NCBI RefSeq assembly: GCF_030253575.1
Contig: NC_080560.1
Span: forward strand, 41,525,001-41,589,000
Length of the DNA: 64,000 nt
Reading direction: 5' to 3'
From: Rhododendron vialii
Lineage: Eukaryota; Streptophyta; Magnoliopsida; Ericales; Ericaceae
The position numbers were made by a program, and so were the translations under genes. Each line of letters opens with the position of its first letter. Within the stretch, counting starts at the first letter, position 1. The notes under the pieces are model-generated. The model was not told the DNA's origin. It saw only the letters and a list, made by a program, of their open reading frames with translations, and made no database searches. This document shows, piece by piece, positions 22,844 through 34,020 of the stretch.

Positions 22844-25646
22844 ATGGCAAACTCAGATTCCACTCCTTCCATCCCCCCCGTCGCTCCTCTCTCCTCCGTA
22901 AGTCTTCTCTCTCACTACATTTACTGTTTTCACAGATGATAACGTGCACACACGCACATATCTATGTATGTACGTGGATATTTGTGTTTTGAAATTTAGG
23001 TTTTAGATTGAGCTTGAATCCGTGATTGTTTGCAGCTGATTTGAACGCATGATTATATACATTTCTTATATGTAACGATGGAATCGGACAGAAGCTTAAT
23101 TATATAAAAAATTGATATGTAACAATGGAATCGGACAAAAGCTTAATTAACCTAGCCCATCTCACCAAACCTGATATTTGCTGTGCCGTCAATCAAGTTG
23201 TATATGTATATGAGTGTGTGTGTGTGTGTGTGTGTAGATATTTAGGTTTCGAAATTTGGGTTTCAGATTGAGATTGAATCCGTGATTGTTTGCAGCTGAT
23301 TTGAACACACAATTATGTATTTATGTGTATTGATATATATACATGTGTGTGTGTGTAGATATTTGTGTTTTGACATTTAGGTTTTAGGTTCAAATTGAAT
23401 CTGTGATTGTTTGCTGCTGATTTGTACAATTTGTGTTGTTTGTTTCGCCGGTTTTGCAGAAGAAGGAGAACATAGTGCCGATGAATTCAAAAATCGCGGT
23501 AATTTGAAATGTTTCTAGGGTTTCTCGTGTTGAATGTTTAGTTTTCCTTGCCTAATAAGATATTTGGTAAGTGACGTTATTCGTGTTTGTATCCCAGGAA
23601 TTGAGCGAGTCAAGGCTAGAACTTCTTAGTAGGATTCAAGGGCTCAAACAGGTGATTTCAATTAACACCTTGCTTCCAATATATTCTTGTGTATCTATGT
23701 GACCATTTATTTTTGTAAATGTCTGGTTTGTTCAACATTTAGTTTGGGCTATGAACAGATGTTTGTTTGATTTTAGGACCTACAAAGTTGGAGATCGAAG
23801 TTAGACACTCAAGTTAAGACCTATCGTGATGTAAGTCTCAGCACTTCAATCTGTTGATAATGCTCTGGTTTCTTTCCTCAATTTTGCAACATGTAGTTTT
23901 TCATTCATGGAAGAATGTGCTTTGATTGTACTCTTGTTGGCCTTTTACGTGAACTGAAATATGACTTGCGATGTCATGAACTTTCCTTTAGTCCTCTGCC
24001 TGTTTGGTGCAAGACTTGGGTACTTCTATTGTCTTTATCATGCTATCATCTTGCTTTTTTGGATCTTGTATATTGTGCGTTCACATTTCTATAAAAAGAG
24101 AAAGCCTTTACTAAATATATGTTTGGAGAATAAGAACAAAATCCCTTCAGTATTACATTTAAATCAGTCCCAGAAACAGCTTTGAAATTAGCCTCAACTT
24201 AGCATAAGAAGTGGGCATGCCCTTTCACCCTCTCCGTCTCTTCCTTATGCTTTAATTGACCCCTCTCTTATGATGAGCTACCATACATCTACAATTCACT
24301 TAACTGCCAAGTGTTAGCGCCTTGCATGATCTTATATGCACCAAATGACCAACCACGGACTGATGATGTCAATAATTGATTAGTCAACCTCCTATTGAGA
24401 AAATTATTAGACAGGGCCCTTATTGGTTATTGCATCGGATTGTCTTATGAATATTGACATTGAATATAGACACAAAATATGCATATAATACAATGTACCA
24501 AATGGATATGACAAAAAACAAACAAAGAAGACAATTAGATGCCATACAAATAATCCCTGAATATAATGGAACAGCCCATGTACCAACACAAGCAGCCTAA
24601 AACCTTTGAGATTAAACGTAATGGTTTTTCTTTCAATCATTGTGCCACAAGGCCCACAACCAAATCAAAGTATCTGCACTGCAGCTTACTGTTTATATGG
24701 AAGGAGTTGTGAGCAAATTTTCTCACTTAAAAATTGCCATATTTGTTCCTTGGTGTTAAATTTTAATGGATAAAACTGGCCACCCAACAATCTATCTGTA
24801 CAGACCAAGAAAAACGAGCGGGATGTTGATTTCTATATGTAGTTTTTGTACTAAAAACTACATATAGACCAACAGCTTTGGTTGCTTGAGTGGGAGTAAG
24901 GAATAAGTAATACTGATTGCTTTTTTTTTTTTGGTAAGTTTAATAGTAGTGACTTCTTTACCAGAGAAGTAGAGATCCGCTTGGGTGTGCGGTGTGCCGG
25001 TGTGTGCTTTAGGCCCTCCGTTAAAATATGATCTTTGTAATGACCTTAAGTTTCTTTTAATCATGTGGTCATGCCTTTTCTGGTTTTTGCAAATTAGATT
25101 TTTGCCTACTTTGTTTTTGCCAGACGATGTCACGAGGGGGCATACTTGTCGGCATCTGTTATAGACTCATCATCCTGCTTATGCTGTCATGACTTGTTTT
25201 TCTATCTCTTAACGCAGGAGCTTTCAGAACTCAAGAAATCACTCAATGTTGAAGTGGAGCAACTTCGATCAGTGAGCAACCCTCGATATTTTTATAAGTC
25301 CTACTTTGTTATTATAGATACATCATGGAATGTAATAATTTCATTTGTGTACTAGGAATTTCAAGAATTGAGGACAACTCTCCACCAGCAGCAAGAGGAT
25401 GTTACGGCTAGCTTAAAAAACCTGGGGGTAAGCTATTTGAGTTCTGTTATTCATTGAGTGATGATTTACTTATAATATTCTATACTTTCAAAAGCCATCT
25501 CTTGACTTACTATTTTGGACTTCTTGTAGTTACAAGACGTTTCGGGGGAAGTAAAAGAGCCTGAAGGTGCCAAGGTTGAGAGTAATGATGAGAAAGTTGA
25601 TGAAGATCTGCCCAAGGAGGATAATCCCAGAGACACTGAACAATAG
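22844..25646 (+). CDS. Conserved plant coiled-coil protein of unknown function
   Basis: Seven exons: 22844-22897, 23460-23498, 23598-23651, 23777-23830, 25218-25271, 25356-25427 and 25530-25646. They encode 147 residues starting MANSDSTPSIPPVAPLSS. All introns are GT-AG and phase 0, and four exons are exactly 54 bases. Residues about 32-110 are a charged heptad-like coiled coil (LSESRLELLSRIQGLKQ, LQSWRSKLDTQVKTYRDELS, ELKKSLNVEVEQLRSEFQEL). The C-terminal 38 residues are acidic and probably disordered (VSGEVKEPEG..DTEQ). The start is the first ATG after a CT-rich leader, in frame with the exon 1 donor. There is no signal peptide or membrane segment. I have seen similar plant proteins without a firm function and do not name it. 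The exon structure and clean frame support a real gene. Confidence 0.9.
22975..23450 (+). repeat. Three-copy intronic repeat with decoy splice acceptors
   Basis: Copies near 22975, 23233 and 23356 share GATATTT, a TTTAGGTTTTAGATTGA-type block, TGAATCCGTGATTGTTTGC and GCTGATTTG. Two keep TTTGCAG before CTGATTTGAAC, a good 3' splice site shape. A (TG)n run and a tandem pair GGAATCGGACARAAGCTTAA (about 23080 and 23125) lie between them. All of it is in intron 1 of the coiled-coil gene. Confidence 0.75.
24833..24867. repeat. Perfect short hairpin in intron 4 of the coiled-coil gene
   Basis: A 15-base arm CTATATGTAGTTTTT, a 5-base loop GTACT, and the exact complementary arm. Too short for a typical plant miRNA precursor. 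Confidence 0.8.
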
Positions 25647-25962
25647 GTCTATTTTCATCCCATTTGTTCTTCCATTTTCGAGCTCATCATAGCCCAAAAC
25701 ATCATTTTGCTCAATGTTGTGTATTACTGTATTGTGTTTGTTAAGTTAAAAGAGGTAGAGCATTGTTTTCTAGCTCAAGACAGATCTTTCATCTGGAGGA
25801 ATTTGTATGGAAAGGCACTTGATTTTGCTCGAAACTTCATTTTGCTCAATGTTGTGTATTACCTTAGTTATCTCTCATTATGCACTTCATTGTGTATGAT
25901 TGATATGAGATCAATGATATTATGAGATTGGTATTCATTTCTTCCTTCTTAACAAAGCGTTC

Positions 25963-25991
25963 TTTTTGCCGATCAAAAAAAAAAAAAAAAA
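25963..25991 (+). repeat. Minimal L1-type tail after the coiled-coil gene
   Basis: TTTTTGCCGATC plus about 17 A residues lies between AACAAAGCGTTCT and AACTAAGCATTCT, an imperfect flanking duplication. The GCCGATC/A-tail matches the ends of other L1 tails in this window. Confidence 0.55.
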
Positions 25992-26587
25992 CTAAGCATT
26001 CTTCCATAATTGTATTTGGGCATTTGGTTCAGTACTTGCCAATTGTTTTCTTGGGTGCCAAATTCACCACAGATCACTTTTTTTTTGTGTGATTTTTAGG
26101 CTATGAAGCACAAGTATGTCTAAAACTCTGCTGCACTTCACACCCATATTGTACAAACAAAAGTAGCTTCGGCATTAGCAACACCCATTTGCTATTTCTT
26201 TTGTCATTTTTGAGCAATGGCAATTTTGCCAAATATCGCAACTAGTATGGTTGCTTAAAACCAGTTTTATGGCATTTGAGGTATCCTTGTAATTGACTTG
26301 CTGAATTAACTAGTAAGAGCAAGTCAACTCTTTGGTGCCAAAATGACTTTGTCCAAATCGACAAACATTTTTCAGCTAGCTATAGTGTCCAAAAGCTAAA
26401 AACTAGCAATGTTGTTATACCAATTTGATGCCATTTTGGTACAATCTCAAATCAAGACAATCGGATTAAACTCATTTCATATTTCAATGCTAATCAAAAG
26501 ATGTCATTGACATTTTTCGGCATCAACAATAACAACAAATGACAATGGGTGAACTTGAATTTTTCTAAAATAAATTGCCAAATTATA

Positions 26588-26823
26588 CTCTTTCCGTCCC
26601 ATTTTCTTTGGTCTTTTTCGATATTCGCACCATTTTTTAAACTCTTATATATCCCAATTTATAATACTTTTTATAATTTTGAAAACTTTGTATTATAAAT
26701 TTAATTAAAAATTATCAAACAAGATCCATATTGTATATTTTTTTAGATTCACACAAGAAAATAAAAGAGTTTTAAGAATGACACGAATATCAAAAAATTC
26801 CAAAGAAAATGGGATGGAGTCTG
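26588..26823. mobile_element. Stowaway-like MITE (Tc1/mariner)
   Basis: Left end CTCTTTCCGTCCCATTTTCT resembles the Stowaway end CTCCCTCCGT. The right end AAAGAAAATGGGATGGAGTC is its imperfect complement. TA dinucleotides flank both sides (26586-26587 and 26824-26825). It is AT-rich, 236 bp and non-coding. Confidence 0.8.
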
Positions 26824-26963
26824 TAGCTTTTCACCTAAATGGCAATGAATTTTTCAAGAACTCTTGATGGGTTTCTTTCATGATAAATGATCCAACTTTC
26901 AATGTCTCTTTCTCTCTAAAGTTGCTGAGATGGTTCATGTACTGTATTGTCTGTGATCCCACA

Positions 26964-27204
26964 TGCCCCGTTTCAGAAATCTTTTTAAAAAAATAAGCAG
27001 CTTATTTCACATTTTCAAAATCAAAAATAAAATAAATGAAAAATAATTTTTCAATTTCTTTTTGCATCGTATAAAAGATCTCATCGAGATCTTTTAAACA
27101 AGATTCATATTGCATGTTTTTAGATTTCAATTAGCTCATAATTTTTGAGCTTGAAATTGCCTTTTTAAAAAATAAAAATTTATTTCGATTCCGAAACGGA
27201 GTCT
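26964..27204. mobile_element. MITE, family C copy 2
   Basis: Ends GCCCCGTTTCAGAAA and TTCCGAAACGGAGTC match the ends of the element at 20189-20427. Both share an ATCTTTTA-type centre and the AAAAAATAAAYA motif near the ends. No clean target duplication is visible. Confidence 0.65.
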
Positions 27205-27292
27205 GAAGCTTGTTGATAAATTCATTTACTATCCCTCAAGTACATCACTGCTCTCTCTTTCAGACTCTTCAATTCTGAAAGACACCTTGACA

Positions 27293-27296
<4 letters not shown>

Positions 27297-27337
<41 letters not shown>
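27297..27337 (+). repeat. (CT)n microsatellite
   Basis: About 20 CT units. The rest of 27338-28770 holds no supportable gene; a short LTR-like stretch with TAGTCCCACATTGG on the minus strand lies near 27680-27710. Confidence 0.85.
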
Positions 27338-27341
<4 letters not shown>

Positions 27342-28770
27342 CAGTGAAAGACACCTTTGAGGGTCTCATCTCTTCTTCCAGAGAGATTTTTACCACTGTG
27401 AGTTAAATTGGAATAGGATGAGGTAAGAAAAAACGACTTTTCAAATTTCAGTATTTCCTACGGGACCATCCACCCACTTTTGCCTTTTTCCGGTCCTTTT
27501 CAGACTGATTTTAATGATCAAATGGTAATGACCCGACCCAACTAACCATAAATATTTCTATTTCAGCAGAACGATTGGCCTTAAAAGATATACCTAAAAA
27601 AGTGACATGTAGTCTTATGTGAGTGTTAAGTATAACAAGAGAGTGCCAACCAAAATATATGTACGGAGTAAGCCGTTAGCTCCCAACCAATGTGGGACTA
27701 AGAACCCACCTACCCCAAACTTGGGGTATTAGAAAAATTATTCATTGTTGTAAAACTCCTCGTAAATTTGATCATAGCCAAATTTGAAATGCATCAATAT
27801 CATGAAAAGTTGAGTTTTTTTACCCAGTTGAACTACTGAACTGTATAAACTAAAAGATCCTGATTATTGAAGTGGACCCGGAAAGTGTCCGAAAAATGCA
27901 AAATTGAATCAGTTTTTGTCCCTCCTATTTTCCTTGCCTCATGAACATTGAGTAATTAGGATCACATGGTAGTTATTTTTACCAAAATGCATGAATCTTG
28001 CCAATAATCAAATGAATTTAAATGAACAAGAACTAGGAGGTTTTATTTTCTTCAAATATAAGGGTATACATAATGTGATCGATGATATTTTGACCTTTAA
28101 CACTAGGGCATGGTGGCTGATTCTGAGCCCAAGACTAGGACCACTTTCTTATCATTTCAAACTTAGCTTTAACATCATTTTCTGTCCTATGGCACATGGT
28201 GATGCCTTTTCGAGGTACAAATTGCTTGAGATTTCTTTACGGAAAAAAGAAAGAAACAAAAGTGTTGCACATAACAAAATTAAAGTTTTAGAACAAAACA
28301 TATTACCGAACTGAATGCAAACAGAAAACTGTAAACTGATGGAAACATAAGCAATGAAAAAGAGTCGAAATAGGAATCAGGATATTGCTTCTCCTGATTT
28401 CTCTTGGCTCTCGGTTCCTGGTTCATCCTGGTAACCAACAATACAATGATAAGCACATTCGATTACCATGCTTTGGATACATTGGTGAAATGACCTCCAC
28501 TTGTCACGTGCTTTACAATGCAGAAACGAAAAACTCACATGATATCCTAGATATGGTCGTCAAATGTGCTTACCGCGTGCAGGGCTGCTCTTCAAAATTT
28601 TGGGTGAATCACTACAAAAGAAAATGTAGTGTGTGTAAAATAGAATCACACAAGTGGACCTGCACACTATTAGGCTATTAGTACTTCCTAGTTCCTACCC
28701 TCTCCCATGTCTCAATCTTGCATTCATTTCTAAACACTTCGAACCTCTTCAATTCCCTTCGAACCACTCA

Positions 28771-28816
<46 letters not shown>
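28771..28816 (+). repeat. (CT)n tract abutting the HIPP start codon
   Basis: The tract runs directly into the ATG (TCTCTCATGG), so the last leader bases are pure pyrimidine-purine-free sequence. Confidence 0.9.
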
Positions 28817-28818
<2 letters not shown>

Positions 28819-30708
28819 GGCCACAACATCTGCTGCTGGAGATCCTTTGCAGCCACTGAAATATCAGGTGTGTCCATGCATGTTGATCTCTGCACATGTT
28901 CACATCTATTGCTTGCTTTTTGTTTTTGATGTTGTTGTTTAATTTGGTTTTTCCTAAACTAACAATCTAGCATTTGATTTCAGACATGGGTATTGAAAGT
29001 TTCCATCCACTGTGAAGGATGCAAGAGAAAAGTCAAGAAAGTTCTGCAAAGCATAGATGGTAAGTAAATACCTCTCCACCACAATACTTCACTGTGACTC
29101 GCAATTAATCAAGTACACATTTTTTAGCACAAAAACTTAGTAGTAAACAAATAAGGTGTGCCATTTCACAAAAAAACAAAAAAAAACAAAAACAAAAAAC
29201 AAATAAGGTGTGAAATAACCTCATTTTCTTTTGCTTTCTCCCAGTTTTCTTGGCCACATCTGTTTGGTTTCAGTTTTCAAATTTTGCTTCCTGCCCATAT
29301 TTCTCATGAAACACAGAAATTGCCTAGGTTACGGTTTTCAAACTCGCTTCCTATAGAAGTTTAGGGGAAAAAATTTGCATACTTGGGACGCAGGATATGT
29401 GCCTTACGAACACAAGTATCTAGTTCGAGTTCCACTGAAAGCAAAATTCTTTCGATCACCCTCTCTCGGAAGTCAAAATAACTGTCGAAAGGGGCTCCAA
29501 GTTACAGTGCCATGTGACCTTATGTTATGATTGGTGGAATCGGTTCCGGATTACCAAATGTGTATACCTCTGTATAACTTTGGAGTATGGAACATCAAAA
29601 AGAACATTGTCACTAAAGAAGATAAAAAACAACTAATTTTTGGATAGTGCTTTTAAAAGTGTTTCGTAAAATTGATTCTGAAAATAATAAAGGGTTAAGC
29701 TTTATTATAAAAAGAACATTGTCACGACCTGAGACTTAGGGGTCTGCTCCCTCCTAAGATCTCATGAAAACTCCTCACATGCTATCAACTCTCTTGGAGC
29801 CGGTATATAGAGTTAAGCTTTGGCTCTAATTGGACCCCATAAATGGACGGTAAAATTGGTCCCTAGAATTGGTCGACGTGCGCATAAACTGACCTGAATA
29901 TATAGCTGAATCATGGGTAGTTTGGATTGTCCATAATATCCGGTGTGTTTTCCGTTGTGCATCTCCAGGTGTTTATACCACAACTATTGACTCACAACAA
30001 CACAAAGCCACAGTTACTGGAAATGTGAAGGCAGAGACCCTGATCAAGGAACTAGTCAAAACTGGAAAACACGCAGAGCTTTGGCCGGAAAAAGTCGCCG
30101 GAAAAGAGAAAAGGTCCGGCAAAGCAGGGAATGGTGAGAAAGGAAACGACCCGAAAGAAAATGAAAAAAGTTCTGGTGAGGAAATTGAGAACCCAATTGA
30201 GGATTCTGAAGTGAAACCTGAAAACAGCGAAGGGAAGCCGCCAGAAGGGGTTCCCGCCTGCGGTATTTCTCCGGCGGTAGATCACAGGGGAAACGGAAAC
30301 GATGGAGTTACTGGGAAAATGGGTGGAGGGCATGGCGGTAAAAAGAAGAAGAAGAGAGGGCGAAAGGGTAATTCCAGCAACGCCGGTTCATCTTCGGCTG
30401 GTACTCTGGCAAGCACCGGATCACAAAATCGAAAAGTGGGGCCAGATCACGGAATGGATCAGATTGATCTGGGCCATACACGTCAGCATCCAGAGGTTCA
30501 CAACCCAGCCTACTATGTACCTGATCCGGTGGTTAGTTACAGTGCGGCCAATCCTAGCAAAAGTGGTGGTCCCACTTACTATGTCTCTGCATTACCGTAC
30601 ACGTATGCATCTACGAAACCGGGGGTTTATCCGGTGCAGGCGATGCCACCGTTGGATACTTTCCGGATTTTCAGTGATGAGAATCCTAACGGATGCCATA
30701 TCATGTGA
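28817..30708 (+). CDS. HIPP: Heavy-metal-associated isoprenylated plant protein (HIPP)
   Basis: Three exons: 28817-28867, 28984-29059 and 29969-30708, giving 288 residues. An HMA domain covers about 18-82. Its metal site is CEGC at 27-30 in the context KVSIHCEGCKRKVKKVLQSI. After the domain comes a long lysine-, glycine- and serine-rich linker with a basic run (GKKKKKRGRKG), then a proline/tyrosine-rich end. The last four residues are CHIM, a CaaX box expected to be farnesylated. HIPPs bind metals and are membrane- or nucleus-associated adaptor proteins in plants, with roles in metal and stress responses. There is one HMA domain and one CaaX box. The intron before GVYTTTIDS matches the usual HIPP exon position. 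The start is the ATG at the end of the CT tract. Which HIPP number it matches (a 32-36-like single-domain type is likely) is not certain. Confidence 0.95.
29390..29520 (+). repeat. Possible SINE remnant in HIPP intron 2
   Basis: ATCTAGTTCGAGTTCC near 29420 resembles a B box and GACGCAGGATATGTGCC upstream may be an A box. A second scrap, GACTTAGGGGTCTGCTCCCT (about 29733), matches the Au-like SINE copies at 18885 and 48715 in part. Confidence 0.4.
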
Positions 30709-30889
30709 TGACTGTGCTGGGATCAAACGGTGGTTATTGTTTTGATCATGATGAAGGTGGCTAAATGGGGCATCCAGCAGCCTTAGTGTGTGAAGGATCA
30801 TCAATTTTTTTTTTTGATAAGTCAAATACGGATTATCATTTGTGCATATATATTTGTGTGTGTGCCGAGTTAATTGGGGGATCCTATGT

Positions 30890-31030
30890 ATTGTGCACCA
30901 TCTCGGCCGTTCGTTCGGCCATCCGACGATTCAGATTTCATCTCGGCAATAAACGATCAAGAGCTGATCATTGTCAAGATTAGATCTGGACCGTCGGATG
31001 ACCGAACAGACGGCTCAGATTGTGCACAAC
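30890..31030. mobile_element. Foldback MITE, family E copy 1
   Basis: Ends TTGTGCACCATCTCGGCCG and CGGCTCAGATTGTGCACAA pair imperfectly. Inner blocks CATCCGACGATTCAGATTTC and GGACCGTCGGATG also pair. It lies just past the HIPP gene. A related element is at 38511-38705. Confidence 0.7.
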
Positions 31031-31213
31031 ATAGCTTTCGTTTGCTTTAATCAAATATGTTTTGGATAGGGTGTTTTGGCTCTGAAAATTATCATGAAAC
31101 TTGAATGCAAAGGGCAATGGATGAAAAATGTTGTGCATGTTTGAGTTCCAACTTTCAATTCTTTGGTTGTTCCAGTTGGATCTTATTAAGAGAAATAATG
31201 AAATACTTCCGAT

Positions 31214-31676
31214 TAGGGGTGTAAACGAGCCAAATCGAACCGAATATCGACATGTTCGAGTTCGACTCGATCAGAATTCGTCTGGCTCGAGCTCGGCTCG
31301 ACAAACATGTACAAAGCTCGAGCTCGGCTCGTTAGTATTCGGTCTGGAATAAACGAGCCGGCTCGGCTTGAATTCGTCAACTTTTTGGTCTTGATATTAA
31401 AAACTGGCTAAACGAGCCGAGTCGAACCGAATATTGACATATTCGAGCCAAGCCGAGCAGAACCTATATATTTCAAGCAGAGACAAACCTGTTCGCGAAC
31501 CTATATATTGGCATGTTCGAGCAGAGCCGAGCCGAACCTATATATTTCGAGCCGAGACGAACCTGTTCGAGCCGAGCCCTGCTAGGTTTGAGCTCGGCTC
31601 GTTTATCCTTCGAACCGAACCGAACGAGCCTTTACCGAGCCGAACTCGCGAGCTGCTCAGCTTATTTACGGCCCTA
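31214..31676. mobile_element. hAT-like MITE with 8-bp target-site duplication
   Basis: 463 bp. Left end TAGGGGTGTAAACGAGC, right end GCTTATTTACGGCCCTA. Exact 8-base duplication CTTCCGAT at 31206-31213 and 31677-31684. The inside is filled with GAGCTCGGCTCG- and GAGCCGAGCCGAAC-type repeats that can fold. An 8-bp duplication and TAGGG ends fit hAT. No transposase. Confidence 0.9.
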
Positions 31677-31684
31677 CTTCCGAT

Positions 31685-33317
31685 TTGGATTTCAAACCTA
31701 GTTGTGTATCTAAGTGCCAAACCATTTTCTATCCGAACTTGGATTATGGTTGGAATGACAACCGGCTCGATAGATTACAACCACATTTGCCAAATTAGGT
31801 CTCGGTGCGTCCACATTTGCCAACTACAGATTACAATCAAGATGGATTAGCTTTTATTCTAGGCTGCATTTCATATGGGCATTTGGGAAATTCAGAAAGC
31901 AGGCTAGAGCAGTCACTGCCACGTAAAATGTGAGTAGGTAACATGTCCCAAACCAAGGGGCGGCTCTCGGAAGTTTCTGCCATTTAAAAAAAAAAAAAAG
32001 AAGAAAAGGGACGGCCTGCGGTAAATGCGAGTGTGTGTGCATTTGTGTGTGGCTCTAGCATTGATGTGGAAAGGTAACCCCGTGATATTGCACAATTAAC
32101 AATTTCAATACATTAGCACATATTCACAGAGTATTTGAGAGCCTACTTTTTAGCTTTTTATTTTCAGCTTTTTGGTTTTTTAGATTATGGTTAAAATGTG
32201 TTTTGGAGAATGAATGAGTGTTTGAGAGATATGTGTAGAATATATTTTGGAACAGTAGTAGTGTTTGATAGATGAATGATGAAAATGAATTATGGATTGG
32301 CTTTTTACCAAGTTGCCCTTGGCCTTTATTATTGTTTTAAAAGGTGTACAAATATTTATTTCTTTTAGCCTTTGGCCTTTATTATTGTGTTAAAAAATGT
32401 ATGAATAATGTTTAAAGAATTGATTTCTACACTTCCTTTTTTAATATCTATACTCTATTTTTTTTTTTTAGCAAAAAATTACAACACTTTCAACACTAAA
32501 ATCCAAAAAGGGAGCATGGATATCAAAAAACGGAGTGTATATATAATTCAAATCCCTAATGTTTATTCATTTATTTAAATTAATAGTTATACAAATTTGT
32601 TTTTGGGTGTGCGTACAAGATAAGCCTGAAGTAAGGGTAAAATTGGTACTCCAACTTAACTTTAGGTCGGGTATTTTGGTAATTGAACAAAAAAATGGGA
32701 AACCCCGAAAATGGGAAAAGGAGCTCAGGACCTCTTTTTCACTTCTTGCCTCTCACGTTAAAAACAGTGAATGAGTTCGACAATTAGATGACCAAACAGC
32801 CAAAACACAAAAAGGAGAAGCTGAAAATGCGAAAAGGAAGAAACCAAGCAGACCCCAGTCATGAGACAATAGAATCCAATCGATTGGTTGCTGATTTGAC
32901 ATTTGCAGTTGTATTTGAGGATAGCTTGCTTTAACTCACCTTTCTTGGGTACAGATTCTCTTCTTAAAAACTTGAACAGCATAATTTGACCTACCAATAT
33001 ACCCACACCTGCTATTCTCCACAAAAACACAAACAGAATAATTCTTTTATTGTTCTTGATACAATTTTTAGACCTACACCCAAATTTTCCTTCTCCACTT
33101 GGCCTCTGATTTGAAGAAAAATTGATTACTTTCGTGGGATTCTTTATTCTCTCCTATCACTGGATGACCCATAGACATTCTGGGGCAAGGTCAAAAGAGA
33201 ACTCAGAATAATGCTTGTCCTCTGAATTGCTTTGAGACTTTTTAAGGTCAATAATTCCAGGTCAATTCTTGCCTTGTCAAAAAGATAATACTTGTAACTT
33301 TTTGGTACAAGAAATGG
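31685..33317. other. Intergenic, no gene seen
   Basis: AT-rich. A run of T-rich sequence at 32458 is followed by an A-rich segment; the minus-strand A stretch at 31985 may be another retroposon tail. No frame shows a protein family. Confidence 0.6.
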
Positions 33318-33548
33318 AGGTGCAGTTATGGTGTCCTGTCATCTCCATCAGGAGTATTGCCCCGTCACACCACACCACACCACTATCTGTAGGGGACTCC
33401 ACCGCACTTACATAAGGGCCAAAGCTAAGGTCCCATCACGAATTGGTAGTGTTAGGAGTATGTTTAACCCCAATGAGGGGCAATGGGGGACTCAAATCTG
33501 GGCCTTGTCCAACCGGTCCTCAATTTCCATCACTGAACCAACTCTGGT
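33318..33548 (-). mobile_element. tRNA-derived SINE, second family
   Basis: On the minus strand it opens with TTGGTTCAGTGATGG (A-box-like), then GGACCGGTTGGACAAGGCC and a B-box-like CAGATTTGAGTCCCC. It ends GACGGGGCAATACTCCTGAT and GACACCAT. The end recurs, diverged, at 54937-55090. Confidence 0.6.
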
Positions 33549-34020
33549 AATGCTTGTATTTCATAGTTAGCAAAAAGGTCCTTACTGCAAAGATAGTATT
33601 TAATATTCCACAGTAATAATACCATTAGCTTAGCAACAAGGCATCAATTTGAAGAGGTGAAGAACTAAAGCTCTAAAGACTATTAGTGGAAGTTCAAGTA
33701 TAGCCCTAATTTTTATTTCCTAAAACAACTAAGAATGCATATGTATAGCTTTCGCCAGTGGCAAACCCTACAAATAGTCAAATAGATACGAGTTCTGGCA
33801 AACAATTTGTGGGAATAGAAACTCTGAAAAATAGAGACTAGACCAAATATTTGAACAAATAAAGATGAACACTATCAATTGGATATCAGCTGTGACATAT
33901 ATACAACACAATCCTTTATTAAAAAGTCGGAAATATTGGTAATCTTGGCAAAAGGAAACGGACGCACAAAATGAAATTAAAAAATTGTTGGTCACGACTC
34001 AGGACTTGATGCAAAATAAC

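Noticed and set aside
24833-24867. miRNA precursor
   Set aside because: The stem is only 15 bases, below what plant DCL1 precursors need.
30302-30745. 147-codon frame overlapping HIPP exon 3
   Set aside because: Out-of-frame shadow of the HIPP coding exon, which ends in a proper CaaX box.
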